NCBI RefSeq assembly: GCF_024347395.1
Contig: NZ_AP025472.1
Coordinates: 620,001-684,000, forward strand
DNA length: 64,000 nt
Direction of reading: 5' to 3'
DNA from: Vibrio cortegadensis
GTDB lineage: Bacteria; Pseudomonadota; Gammaproteobacteria; Enterobacterales; Vibrionaceae
Each line of letters opens with the position of its first letter. Position 1 is the stretch's first letter. Below are positions 7,559 through 15,972 of this stretch, one piece after another. The position numbers were made by a program, and so were the translations under genes. The notes beneath the pieces are model-generated. The model was not told the DNA's origin, made no database searches, and was given only the letters and a program-made list of their open reading frames with translations.

Positions 7559-8179
7559 TTAACCTACATTTTTTAACAGTAAGTTTTCCCCTTTATCCCT
7601 TGGCTTTCTTCGTAAGATAGCCACAATGAGCATGCCACTGAGGAAGCTCATCATCAGCATTAGATACATGTAACGATCACTTTTTCGATAATGGTGATCA
7701 GAAATAGCCGTTACTTTACCCGTTTCGAATGTGATCCTCACAAAACCAATGATATTACCATCGTTAAACACCGGTTCTAACAACTGCTGCCTGCCAATAC
7801 TTGCGGTTGAGAGAGGCGTATCAAGCCCTAAAACCTCACGAGCCGTCAGCGCTTTATCACTTGAAGCGAGCCGAACCCCCTCCGCGTCATAAATCGTGGC
7901 ATCAAACACTAAGCGATCTTGAGAAAGTTGGTTGGTTAATTTTAGTAGTCGTTCCTGATCTTGCTGTGTGATCATCTCGCTAGCCGAAAGTGCGGCTTGG
8001 GAGATCAGGACTTTAGTTAATGTCTCAAGCTGTCGAGACTGAATTTTTTCATTACCTTTACTGATCACAACACTATTTTTGATTGTTGTAATAAACATGA
8101 CGACCAAAAGCGCCAAAATGAGAATACGAAATGCATTTCTCAGAGAAAATAACGAACCGTCAATTTTTGATACGTCCAT
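7559..8179 (-). CDS. ytjB: AhpA/YtjB (Smp) family membrane protein
   Basis: A 206-residue inner-membrane protein with one N-terminal segment (about residues 16-38, ILILALLVVMFITTI), a periplasmic region of about 120 residues, and a second segment near residues 168-188 (YMYLMLMMSFLSGMLIVAIL). This topology and its place divergent from serB match YtjB, formerly Smp, whose molecular function is not established. The periplasmic part resembles a sensor-like domain (IYDAEGVRLASSDKALT), but no signalling output domain follows. It shares a 102-nt divergent intergenic region with serB. Confidence 0.8.
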   Translation of the reverse strand: MDVSKIDGSLFSLRNAFRILILALLVVMFITTIKNSVVISKGNEKIQSRQLETLTKVLISQAALSASEMITQQDQERLLKLTNQLSQDRLVFDATIYDAEGVRLASSDKALTAREVLGLDTPLSTASIGRQQLLEPVFNDGNIIGFVRITFETGKVTAISDHHYRKSDRYMYLMLMMSFLSGMLIVAILRRKPRDKGENLLLKNVG

Positions 8180-8281
8180 TTGGGTCCCATGGAAACAAAT
8201 TTACATTTCATCCATATTGAGACTTGCGTTTTTAAATTGCAATAGGTTAACGTCTTAGGAGGCCAATTAGGAATCATATAC

Positions 8282-9262
8282 ATGGAAGCGTTAAAGATTT
8301 TGCCAATAAAGAGGCACACCTCGTTACTGACTCGTTTACCTGAGACAATAAAAACATCACAACTCGCCCGAGCAAAGGCGACATGGATCGTTTTCGGAGA
8401 GTTTTTATCTCCTGAATGTTTTGATGAGATAGATGAACATACAGGGATCGAGCATATTATCTTAGATACATGGAAGGTCGGCCATTATGAGGTTGCCTTG
8501 ATGTCAGGAGCGTTAACCGAGCAGCACAAACAAGTGCTTCATGCTTTAGAGCTCGATTATGCCAACTTAAGTGAAGTTCCAGATCTATCAAAACCTGGAT
8601 TGATCGTCATGGATATGGACTCAACCGCAATACGGATTGAGTGCATTGATGAGATCGCCAAACTGGCGGGTGTGGGAGAGCTTGTTTCTGAAGTGACAGA
8701 GCGAGCCATGCAAGGTGAACTCGACTTTGAACAGAGTTTACGCCAAAGAGTGGCAGCGTTGAAAGGTGCAGATGAATCCATTCTAGAACAGGTGAGATCA
8801 ACTCTCCCATTGATGCCTGATCTTGAAGAGCTGGTTAATACACTCAGTGCCTTAGGTTGGAAAACCGCTATTGCATCAGGGGGCTTTACCTATTTTTCCG
8901 ATTATTTGAAAGATAGCCTAGATTTGGATCACGCTCAGTCTAATACATTGGAAATCATCGATGGAAAATTAACCGGACAAGTGCTGGGGGATGTTGTATC
9001 GGCAACAACGAAAGCGGATATCTTGTTGGAACTTGCTGATAAATATAATGTTGAAGTACACAACACCGTTGCTGTTGGTGACGGTGCAAATGACTTAGTG
9101 ATGATGGATATCGCAGGCTTAGGGGTCGCTTATCATGCAAAACCTAAAGTGGAAGAACGAGCGCAAACCGCAGTTCGCTTCTCTGGTTTAGGTGGTGTGC
9201 TATGTATTTTATCGGCAAAATTAGCGGTACAGAAAAAAATCAGTTGGAAGAGTAAACCCTAG
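8282..9262 (+). CDS. serB: Phosphoserine phosphatase
   Basis: SerB dephosphorylates O-phospho-L-serine in the last step of serine synthesis. This 326-residue HAD-superfamily protein has the nucleophile and acid/base aspartates D111 and D113 in MDMDSTAI, motif II in ASGGFTYF, and motif III/IV in VGDGANDLVMM. The first 100 residues form the N-terminal regulatory region typical of gamma-proteobacterial SerB. The order ytjB-serB-radA is shared with E. coli, but here a PilZ gene is inserted before radA. Confidence 0.96.
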   Translation: MEALKILPIKRHTSLLTRLPETIKTSQLARAKATWIVFGEFLSPECFDEIDEHTGIEHIILDTWKVGHYEVALMSGALTEQHKQVLHALELDYANLSEVPDLSKPGLIVMDMDSTAIRIECIDEIAKLAGVGELVSEVTERAMQGELDFEQSLRQRVAALKGADESILEQVRSTLPLMPDLEELVNTLSALGWKTAIASGGFTYFSDYLKDSLDLDHAQSNTLEIIDGKLTGQVLGDVVSATTKADILLELADKYNVEVHNTVAVGDGANDLVMMDIAGLGVAYHAKPKVEERAQTAVRFSGLGGVLCILSAKLAVQKKISWKSKP

Positions 9263-9308
9263 CGGATTTTGATTTTTCTAAAAGTTAAAAGTTTAAAAAC
9301 GGAAGAAC

Positions 9309-9336
9309 AAAGAGTGGCATTGCAGCCACTCTTTTT
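9309..9336. terminator. Bidirectional terminator between serB and the PilZ gene
   Basis: A 10-bp perfect stem (9309-9318 with 9325-9334) with a 6-nt loop and T residues up to 9336, between convergent genes. Confidence 0.9.
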
Positions 9337-9344
9337 CGTTCTGT

Positions 9345-11690
9345 TTAAGTGAGTTCTAGGCGTATCATTACTTCCTCGGTGATATCAACAATTTCACCAT
9401 AGCCAATGATCGAACGGATCTCTTTATCCAGTTTTCCTGCGTCATGGATACTCACTTGGGTTAGCTCATCAATGTCATATTGAAGCAGTGAAGTAGTTGA
9501 GTTAAACACCGGTGCGCCTGAGATCCGAAGCACATAAACTTCTCCCATCTCTTTGGCTTTTTTGATGAAATCGATTCGTTCTCTAGCGTGCTTAAAATCA
9601 TCAGATAATTTGGTATGAATCGATTGAAGCTTTCCACCAAATTTAATCGCTGCAATATACACTTCATGATACTGCAGCTCTGCGCCTTCAATTCTCTTGA
9701 GGGGAGTTGCCAGTAGGGAATTACTGCGCCCTTTAAATATAGGCTCTAGTGATAAGCACTCCTCATGGCCCAATTTTGCAAGTAGTACTAAATGGTTCGG
9801 GAGTGGGTAATTCACCCCTATAACCTTAGTTCTTAAATTCGAATCATGCTTATCGATAAAAATAGGAGAGCTGACTATTTTATTGAGTAATGAGTTATGT
9901 AGGCTTTCAAGTAAACTGTTGCTAGCCAATAGCTCGTGTACCTCTTTTAATTTGTCTTTATTGTGCTCAATAATACTATTGAAAAAGGCAATGGTTTTAG
10001 TCGTTCGACTCGTATTTTCAATAGCCAGTTGTACACACCTTGCATTTGGGCTGATACGAATCACTTGATACGGAACCTCTCCCAGCGGAAGCGATTTATC
10101 GTACAACTGTAGCTCTTTAAGATTGACAGAAAGAGAGTCACCAGCCTTAAGTGGAGCAGCGGTATCTAGAATTAGGCTGATACCATGTTTTGAAATATCA
10201 ATGGAGTGGCCTGTGAATGGTAAGGCGTCTGATGTGGTGATCTCCACAGGTGACTTAAACTGATAACGAGGCTCTTTTCGTCGTCCTTGAGCATCAAAAA
10301 AGATAGCTTTTGGTTGACCAAGGATCTGTCTTGAATGACGGAATTGGTTGAGTTCATTACTGGCAAGGCGAGGGCGTTCCGTGAGTAGATAATCTGAACT
10401 AGACTGCTCGTTGCCTATCTCTTGTAAGATGCCGCAGTGAGTGAGCCCTTGTGAACTATCGTTCAGTTCAGTTGAGTGCTGCGCTAACGATTGACTCTCT
10501 TCTTCTGAAAGCTCAAATATTGAAAGTCGAAAGGCTTTCCAGCTCGGTCTTTTCGCTCCGATGTGCCAGAAGAGTTGCCTTTGTTCTCTGCTCGCTTCTG
10601 GGAGCATCATTGAGTAAAAAAGCGTCTTATTTTGATGAGTATGGGTAAAAGAGTAGATGACGTTACTTGATCCCTTTAACCCCGGTCTCGTCAATAGATC
10701 CATTCGTTCAGAATTAAATAATGTTCCGAATGCTTGTTGGTTTCGCTCATCATGCCAATACTGCCATAGTGGTTGATTGTTATCGGTGAGCAGCGCCAGT
10801 TTGAGTTCACTGCCGCTGAAAAATAGCGGTAGATTCCCAGTGTGTTTCAAATAGGCGTGTTCATAACCACGGGTTCTTGCTTGGATGATTTTATCTTGAT
10901 TATCATGACGAGTTTTTTTGCTATTGCTTGTTAACGATTCAGTGATCACTTGATTAACGATATCTGTTTCAGTTAAACGCATTGTGCGTAAGAACTTTAT
11001 CGCGTCATTTTCGTGTGAATCATCAATGCCTAAAATTCGGTATACGATAGGTTTATCTATTCCAACCACTTCGGACTGTTTCATTAGTTCCGTGAAAGTC
11101 ACCGCAATTTCTTGTCCCAAGTTATAGTCAAATGCGCTAGGCACTTTAAAGCGAGCGCCGGAGCCCGATAAATCAACACTCAAACCGTGTATAACTTGGG
11201 ATTTTGGTAGCTCAATTTTAACTTGAGAGAAGACTTTTAATCGGTTTTCTTGGCGCTTGAGGCTGTAACCTAAGTGAATAGGTTCTGCTTCATATGGACT
11301 ATCAGGGTTAGTAATACTCTTTGATTGTTTAGCGTTGGGCTGTTGATTCAATACCCTAAAATTATTTTTCGTATTATTTAACGCCTCCCAAACCCCTTCG
11401 GTGTAACTTCCGAAGCGTCTGGTGTTTTTATGGTAAGCATTAAAGGCAACATCATCGAGCCAATGCTGTATTCCATCTAACTCATATTCTCTACATTCGC
11501 CCTGTACTTTGCCGCGAAGATCAATTTTCTTCGAGCAAGGGGCCATAATTCGGTTCAACTCCATCTTAACTAAGAGTTTTACTGATGGAGGCTCTCCATT
11601 TGTGACTTGAGATAAGACATAGTCAAAATCATCAGCGTGATAAGTGGAGATTAGCCGTTCTGTTAGTGAGAGAATTTCAGATTGCTGCAT
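9345..11690 (-). CDS. plzC: Two-PilZ-domain c-di-GMP receptor, PlzC-like
   Basis: A 781-residue cytoplasmic protein with two PilZ-type domains. The C-terminal domain has the complete c-di-GMP motif: R471-x3-R475 in RRKEPR, then D498-x-S500-x2-G503 in DISKHG. The first domain, around residues 145-245, keeps VDLSGSGAR (172-180) but no clear arginine motif, so it may be degenerate. No membrane segment or enzymatic domain is seen. Its position between serB and radA matches PlzC (VC2344) of Vibrio cholerae, which is reported to bind c-di-GMP. Known PilZ proteins affect motility, biofilm and virulence; the output here is unknown. Confidence 0.82.
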   Translation of the reverse strand: MQQSEILSLTERLISTYHADDFDYVLSQVTNGEPPSVKLLVKMELNRIMAPCSKKIDLRGKVQGECREYELDGIQHWLDDVAFNAYHKNTRRFGSYTEGVWEALNNTKNNFRVLNQQPNAKQSKSITNPDSPYEAEPIHLGYSLKRQENRLKVFSQVKIELPKSQVIHGLSVDLSGSGARFKVPSAFDYNLGQEIAVTFTELMKQSEVVGIDKPIVYRILGIDDSHENDAIKFLRTMRLTETDIVNQVITESLTSNSKKTRHDNQDKIIQARTRGYEHAYLKHTGNLPLFFSGSELKLALLTDNNQPLWQYWHDERNQQAFGTLFNSERMDLLTRPGLKGSSNVIYSFTHTHQNKTLFYSMMLPEASREQRQLFWHIGAKRPSWKAFRLSIFELSEEESQSLAQHSTELNDSSQGLTHCGILQEIGNEQSSSDYLLTERPRLASNELNQFRHSRQILGQPKAIFFDAQGRRKEPRYQFKSPVEITTSDALPFTGHSIDISKHGISLILDTAAPLKAGDSLSVNLKELQLYDKSLPLGEVPYQVIRISPNARCVQLAIENTSRTTKTIAFFNSIIEHNKDKLKEVHELLASNSLLESLHNSLLNKIVSSPIFIDKHDSNLRTKVIGVNYPLPNHLVLLAKLGHEECLSLEPIFKGRSNSLLATPLKRIEGAELQYHEVYIAAIKFGGKLQSIHTKLSDDFKHARERIDFIKKAKEMGEVYVLRISGAPVFNSTTSLLQYDIDELTQVSIHDAGKLDKEIRSIIGYGEIVDITEEVMIRLELT

Positions 11691-11833
11691 ACTTTTCTGT
11701 TAGAGTGAGTTTGTCATATAGAACATCGGCTGATTGCCTTAGAACTTTAGCGATGAGTTACACCTGCTCAACTAAATATTAACCTATATTGACCTATTTT
11801 GTTTATATAGTTGGAAGAGAAATTAGAGGAAAC

Positions 11834-13213
11834 ATGGCAAAAGCAAAACGAGCGTATGTATGTAATGATTGTGGTGCGGACTTTCCGCGTTGGCAAGGTC
11901 AATGCAATGCATGTGGTTCATGGAATACAATAACTGAAGTTCGATTGGCGGCTTCTCCTCAAGTCGCGAGAAATGAGCGATTGTCGGGCTATGCGGGTGC
12001 GGTGACTGAAGCTCAAGTTCAGACATTATCTGAAATAAATCTTCAAGAGGTTCCTCGTTTTTCAAGCAGTTTTAAAGAATTTGATCGAGTGCTAGGAGGA
12101 GGGGTTGTTCCTGGTGCTGCTATCCTTATTGGTGGTAACCCTGGCGCAGGTAAATCAACATTATTGTTACAAACAATGTGTCGGCTTGCTGCTGAAATGC
12201 CGACGTTATATGTGACGGGGGAAGAATCTCTTCAGCAAGTGGCTATGCGAGCCTCTCGATTGGGACTGCCGAAAGAGCATTTAAAGATGCTTTCGGAAAC
12301 CAACGTAGACAAAATTTGTCAGATCGCCGAAAAAGAGCAACCCAAAATAATGGTGATCGACTCGATTCAAGTGATGCATGTGGCCGATGTTCAATCGTCA
12401 CCAGGTAGTGTTGCTCAAGTTAGAGAGTCTGCAACAGCGTTAACTCGTTACGCTAAGCAAAACAATGTGGCCGTTTTTCTTGTTGGACACGTAACTAAAG
12501 ACGGAACACTGGCTGGGCCAAAAGTGCTAGAGCACATTATTGACTGTTCTGTATTACTTGATGGTAGCGCTGACAGTCGGTTTAGAACGTTACGTAGCCA
12601 TAAAAACCGTTTTGGTGCGGTGAATGAGCTAGGCGTGTTTGCAATGACAGGTCAAGGCTTAAAAGAGGTAACGAATCCTTCTGCTATATTTCTATCAAGA
12701 GGCGAAGAGCAGACTTCAGGTAGCTCAGTGATGGTTGTCTGGGAAGGAACTCGCCCCTTACTTGTTGAAATTCAAGCGTTAGTGGATTATTCACAGCTCT
12801 CTAACCCGAGGCGAATTGCTGTGGGGTTAGATCAAAACCGATTGTCACTCCTTTTGGCTGTGTTGCATAAACATGGTGGACTTCAAATGGCTGACCAAGA
12901 TGTCTTTGTCAACGTGGTCGGGGGTGTTAAAGTAACAGAAACAAGTGCTGATTTAGCGTTAGTCATAGCATTACTGTCTAGCTTTAAAGACAGAGCGCTA
13001 CCTAAAGATGTGGTTGTTTTTGGTGAAGTCGGTTTAGCGGGGGAGATTCGCCCTGTGCCTAGTGGACAAGAACGTTTAATGGAAGCGGCAAAACACGGTT
13101 TCACTAAAGCAATCGTTCCTTTTGCTAATATGCCAAAAGGTGGCGTTGAAGGTATGCAGATCCATGGTGTTAAAAAATTATCGGATGCAATTAACGCTTT
13201 CGATGAATTGTAA
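11834..13213 (+). CDS. radA: DNA repair protein RadA
   Basis: RadA is a RecA-like ATPase that promotes branch migration in recombinational repair. The 459-residue product has the C4 zinc finger (C10, C13, C24, C27), Walker A GNPGAGKST at 101-109, the RadA-specific KNRFG motif in HKNRFGAVNE, and a C-terminal Lon-protease-like domain (VVFGEVGLAGEIRPV). The ATG at 11834 follows GAGGA and aligns with E. coli RadA; an upstream in-frame start at 11789 is less likely. It is divergent from the PilZ gene. Confidence 0.97.
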   Translation: MAKAKRAYVCNDCGADFPRWQGQCNACGSWNTITEVRLAASPQVARNERLSGYAGAVTEAQVQTLSEINLQEVPRFSSSFKEFDRVLGGGVVPGAAILIGGNPGAGKSTLLLQTMCRLAAEMPTLYVTGEESLQQVAMRASRLGLPKEHLKMLSETNVDKICQIAEKEQPKIMVIDSIQVMHVADVQSSPGSVAQVRESATALTRYAKQNNVAVFLVGHVTKDGTLAGPKVLEHIIDCSVLLDGSADSRFRTLRSHKNRFGAVNELGVFAMTGQGLKEVTNPSAIFLSRGEEQTSGSSVMVVWEGTRPLLVEIQALVDYSQLSNPRRIAVGLDQNRLSLLLAVLHKHGGLQMADQDVFVNVVGGVKVTETSADLALVIALLSSFKDRALPKDVVVFGEVGLAGEIRPVPSGQERLMEAAKHGFTKAIVPFANMPKGGVEGMQIHGVKKLSDAINAFDEL

Positions 13214-13386
13214 CTTATGTAAATATGCAGCAATGATTCAAGTAAATTAATGACTTTTATATAAATAACAATTCCATAAAAATCAATTGCTTATTTTTTT
13301 TAAGTCGATGGCTCTTTTGCTTTATACAGTAAAGTGAAAGTTTTTTAATCTCAAATGCACGCAAAGCTATCAGTCTTCACAGATTG

Positions 13387-13395
13387 TGATATACT
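13387..13395 (+). promoter_or_regulatory. Extended -10 promoter of the EF-G gene
   Basis: TGATATACT carries the TGn extension plus a TATACT -10 box 38 nt before the start codon. No good -35 is seen, which is usual for extended -10 promoters. Confidence 0.5.
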
Positions 13396-13432
13396 CTGCG
13401 CGCATTTTATATCCTATTAACAGAGTAAAACG

Positions 13433-15517
13433 ATGACTGATTTATCAAAATACAGAAACATTGGTATTTTCGCGCACGTTGATGCGGGTAAAACCACTAC
13501 AACTGAGCGTATCCTTAAACTTACTGGCCAGATCCACAAAACTGGTGAAGTTCATGATGGTGAATCGACTACCGATTTCATGGAACAGGAAGCTGAGCGC
13601 GGAATTACTATCCAATCAGCAGCAGTAAGCTGTTTCTGGAATGATCACCGTTTAAACGTTATCGATACTCCTGGACACGTTGACTTCACAGTTGAAGTAT
13701 ACCGTTCACTTAAAGTACTTGATGGCGGCATCGGTGTATTCTGTGGTTCTGGTGGTGTTGAACCTCAATCAGAAACTAACTGGCGTTACGCTAACGAATC
13801 AGAAGTATCTCGTCTGATCTTCGTTAACAAACTAGACCGTATGGGTGCAGATTTCTACAGCGTTGTTGACCAAGTTAAAAACGTTCTAGGTGCAAACCCA
13901 CTAGTTATGGTTCTACCAATTGGCCGCGAAGATGACTTCGTTGGTGTTGTAGACCTTCTAAGCCGTAAAGCATACGTTTGGGATGACACTGGTCTTCCTG
14001 AAAACTACGAAATTCTTGACGTTCCAGCTGATATGGTTGATGACGTTGAAGCTTACCGTGAAGAGCTAATCGAAACTGCTGTTGAGCAAGACGATGACCT
14101 TATGGAAGCTTACATGGAAGGTGTTGAGCCTTCTATCGAAGACATCAAGCGTTGTATCCGTAAAGGTACTCGTGAGCTTGCATTCTTCCCAACATTCTGT
14201 GGTTCTGCATTTAAGAACAAAGGTGTTCAAATCGTTCTTGACGCAGTAGTAGATTACCTACCTGCTCCAACTGAAGTTGATCCACAACCTCTAATGGACG
14301 AAGAAGGCGAAGAGACTGGCGAACACGCTATCGTTTCTGCTGATGAAACCTTCAAAGCGCTAGCATTCAAAATCATGGATGACCGTTTTGGTGCACTAAC
14401 ATTCGTACGTATTTACTCTGGTAAATTGAATAAGGGTGACACCATCCTTAACTCTTTCACAGGTAAAACTGAGCGTGTTGGCCGTATGGTTGAGATGCAA
14501 GCTGATGACCGTAACGAACTTACTAGCGCACAAGCTGGTGATATCATCGCTATCGTTGGTATGAAAAACGTTCAAACTGGTCACACTCTATGTGATCCTA
14601 AGCATCAAGTAACACTTGAGCCAATGGTTTTCCCAACTCCAGTAATCTCTATCGCAGTATCTCCAAAAGATAAAGGCGGTTCTGAGAAAATGGGTATCGC
14701 GATCGGTAAAATGGTTGCAGAAGATCCATCTTTCCAAGTTGAAACTGACGAAGAAACTGGCGAAACTATCCTGAAAGGTATGGGTGAGCTTCACCTAGAC
14801 ATTAAAGTTGATATCCTTAAGCGTACTTACGGTGTTGACCTTACAGTTGGTGCTCCTCAAGTTGCTTACCGTGAAACTATCACTCAACCAATTGAAGATA
14901 GCTACACGCATAAGAAACAATCTGGTGGTTCTGGTCAATTCGGTAAGATCGATTACCGTATCAAACCAGGTGAGCCAAACTCAGGCTTCACATTCAAGTC
15001 TTCTGTAGTGGGCGGTAACGTTCCTAAAGAATTCTGGCCTGCAGTAGAGAAAGGCTTCGCTGGCATGATGGAGAACGGTGTTCTTGCTGGTTTCCCAACG
15101 CTAGACGTTGAAGTTGAACTATTCGATGGTGGTTTCCACGCAGTCGATTCATCTGCTATCGCATTTGAAATCGCAGCGAAAGGTGCATTCCGTCAGTCTA
15201 TGCCTAAAGCTGGTGCTCAACTTCTTGAGCCTATCATGGCAGTTGACGTGTTCACTCCAGACGATCACGTTGGTGATGTTATCGGTGACCTTAACCGTCG
15301 TCGTGGCATGATCAAAGACCAAATGGCTGGTCTAACTGGTGTTCGTATTAAAGCTGACGTACCTCTTTCAGAAATGTTTGGTTACATCGGTCACCTACGT
15401 ACTATGACTTCAGGTCGTGGTCAATTCTCTATGGAATTCGCACACTACTCAGCATGTCCAATGAACGTTGCTGAAGAAGTTATCGCTAAAGTTAAAGCAG
15501 AGAAAGAAGCTAAGTAA
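13433..15517 (+). CDS. fusA2: Elongation factor G, second-type paralogue
   Basis: A 694-residue translational GTPase. G1 is AHVDAGKTTT (from residue 14), G3 DTPGHVDF and G4 NKLDRMG; domains II to V follow at full length. The N-terminus (MTDLSKYRNIGIFAHVDAG) and the lack of ribosomal-protein or tuf neighbours set it apart from the str-operon fusA. In vibrios a second EF-G gene is found next to radA, as here. Codon use is strongly biased, consistent with high expression. Whether it acts in elongation, ribosome recycling or fusidic acid tolerance cannot be read from the sequence. It is monocistronic with its own terminator. Confidence 0.92.
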   Translation: MTDLSKYRNIGIFAHVDAGKTTTTERILKLTGQIHKTGEVHDGESTTDFMEQEAERGITIQSAAVSCFWNDHRLNVIDTPGHVDFTVEVYRSLKVLDGGIGVFCGSGGVEPQSETNWRYANESEVSRLIFVNKLDRMGADFYSVVDQVKNVLGANPLVMVLPIGREDDFVGVVDLLSRKAYVWDDTGLPENYEILDVPADMVDDVEAYREELIETAVEQDDDLMEAYMEGVEPSIEDIKRCIRKGTRELAFFPTFCGSAFKNKGVQIVLDAVVDYLPAPTEVDPQPLMDEEGEETGEHAIVSADETFKALAFKIMDDRFGALTFVRIYSGKLNKGDTILNSFTGKTERVGRMVEMQADDRNELTSAQAGDIIAIVGMKNVQTGHTLCDPKHQVTLEPMVFPTPVISIAVSPKDKGGSEKMGIAIGKMVAEDPSFQVETDEETGETILKGMGELHLDIKVDILKRTYGVDLTVGAPQVAYRETITQPIEDSYTHKKQSGGSGQFGKIDYRIKPGEPNSGFTFKSSVVGGNVPKEFWPAVEKGFAGMMENGVLAGFPTLDVEVELFDGGFHAVDSSAIAFEIAAKGAFRQSMPKAGAQLLEPIMAVDVFTPDDHVGDVIGDLNRRRGMIKDQMAGLTGVRIKADVPLSEMFGYIGHLRTMTSGRGQFSMEFAHYSACPMNVAEEVIAKVKAEKEAK

Positions 15518-15546
15518 TTAGTCTTTTTCTTTAAAATAACTTAAAA

Positions 15547-15578
15547 AAGCCCCGCTAGTCTGACTAGCGGGGCTTTTT
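15547..15578 (+). terminator. Terminator of the EF-G gene
   Basis: A 12-bp stem (15547-15558 with 15564-15575) of GCCCCGCTAG type, followed by T residues to 15578. Confidence 0.94.
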
Positions 15579-15580
15579 GT

Positions 15581-15604
15581 TATTGGCTTATTAGCTTATT
15601 GGCA
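15581..15604. repeat. Three 8-bp tandem repeats
   Basis: TATTGGCT, TATTAGCT and TATTGGCA follow each other directly after the EF-G terminator. No function is evident. Confidence 0.5.
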
Positions 15605-15701
15605 TTGAAACGTTAAGTTGAAAGGTGAGCGGGTGATAACTCTATACCAATTCGTTCTAAAGAGATTTACTGTATCGGCATAAATAATCCTGCTTTAACT
15701 T

Positions 15702-15914
15702 CTAACGCTTTAGGTCAATATACAATTTCTCAACTTTAGCGCGTGCCCAATCGGTTTTTCTCAAGAACTTTAAGCTCGATTTAATGCTTGGGTTACTCTT
15801 AAAGCAATTCACATTCACGATATGGCTCAACTCTTCCCAACCGTAATGATCAACGAGTTCCGTTAATAGTTTTTCTAAAGTAATGCCATGCAATGGGTTG
15901 TTCGCTTGTGTCAT
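15702..15914 (-). CDS. VF530 family DNA-binding protein
   Basis: A 70-residue protein with the VF530 (DUF2132) pattern: NPLHGITLEKLLTELVDHYGW near the N-terminus, then NCFKSNPSIKSSLKFLRKT and WARAKVEKLYI. The family is named for a Vibrio fischeri protein whose structure suggested double-stranded DNA binding; its role is unknown. It lies 58 nt upstream of the acyl-CoA synthetase gene's 3' end in the same direction. Confidence 0.88.
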   Translation of the reverse strand: MTQANNPLHGITLEKLLTELVDHYGWEELSHIVNVNCFKSNPSIKSSLKFLRKTDWARAKVEKLYIDLKR

Positions 15915-15972
15915 GCTGTTATCTCTTGATAAATATTGCGTCTAGTATAACAGCATCTTGACGGCCGCTACT

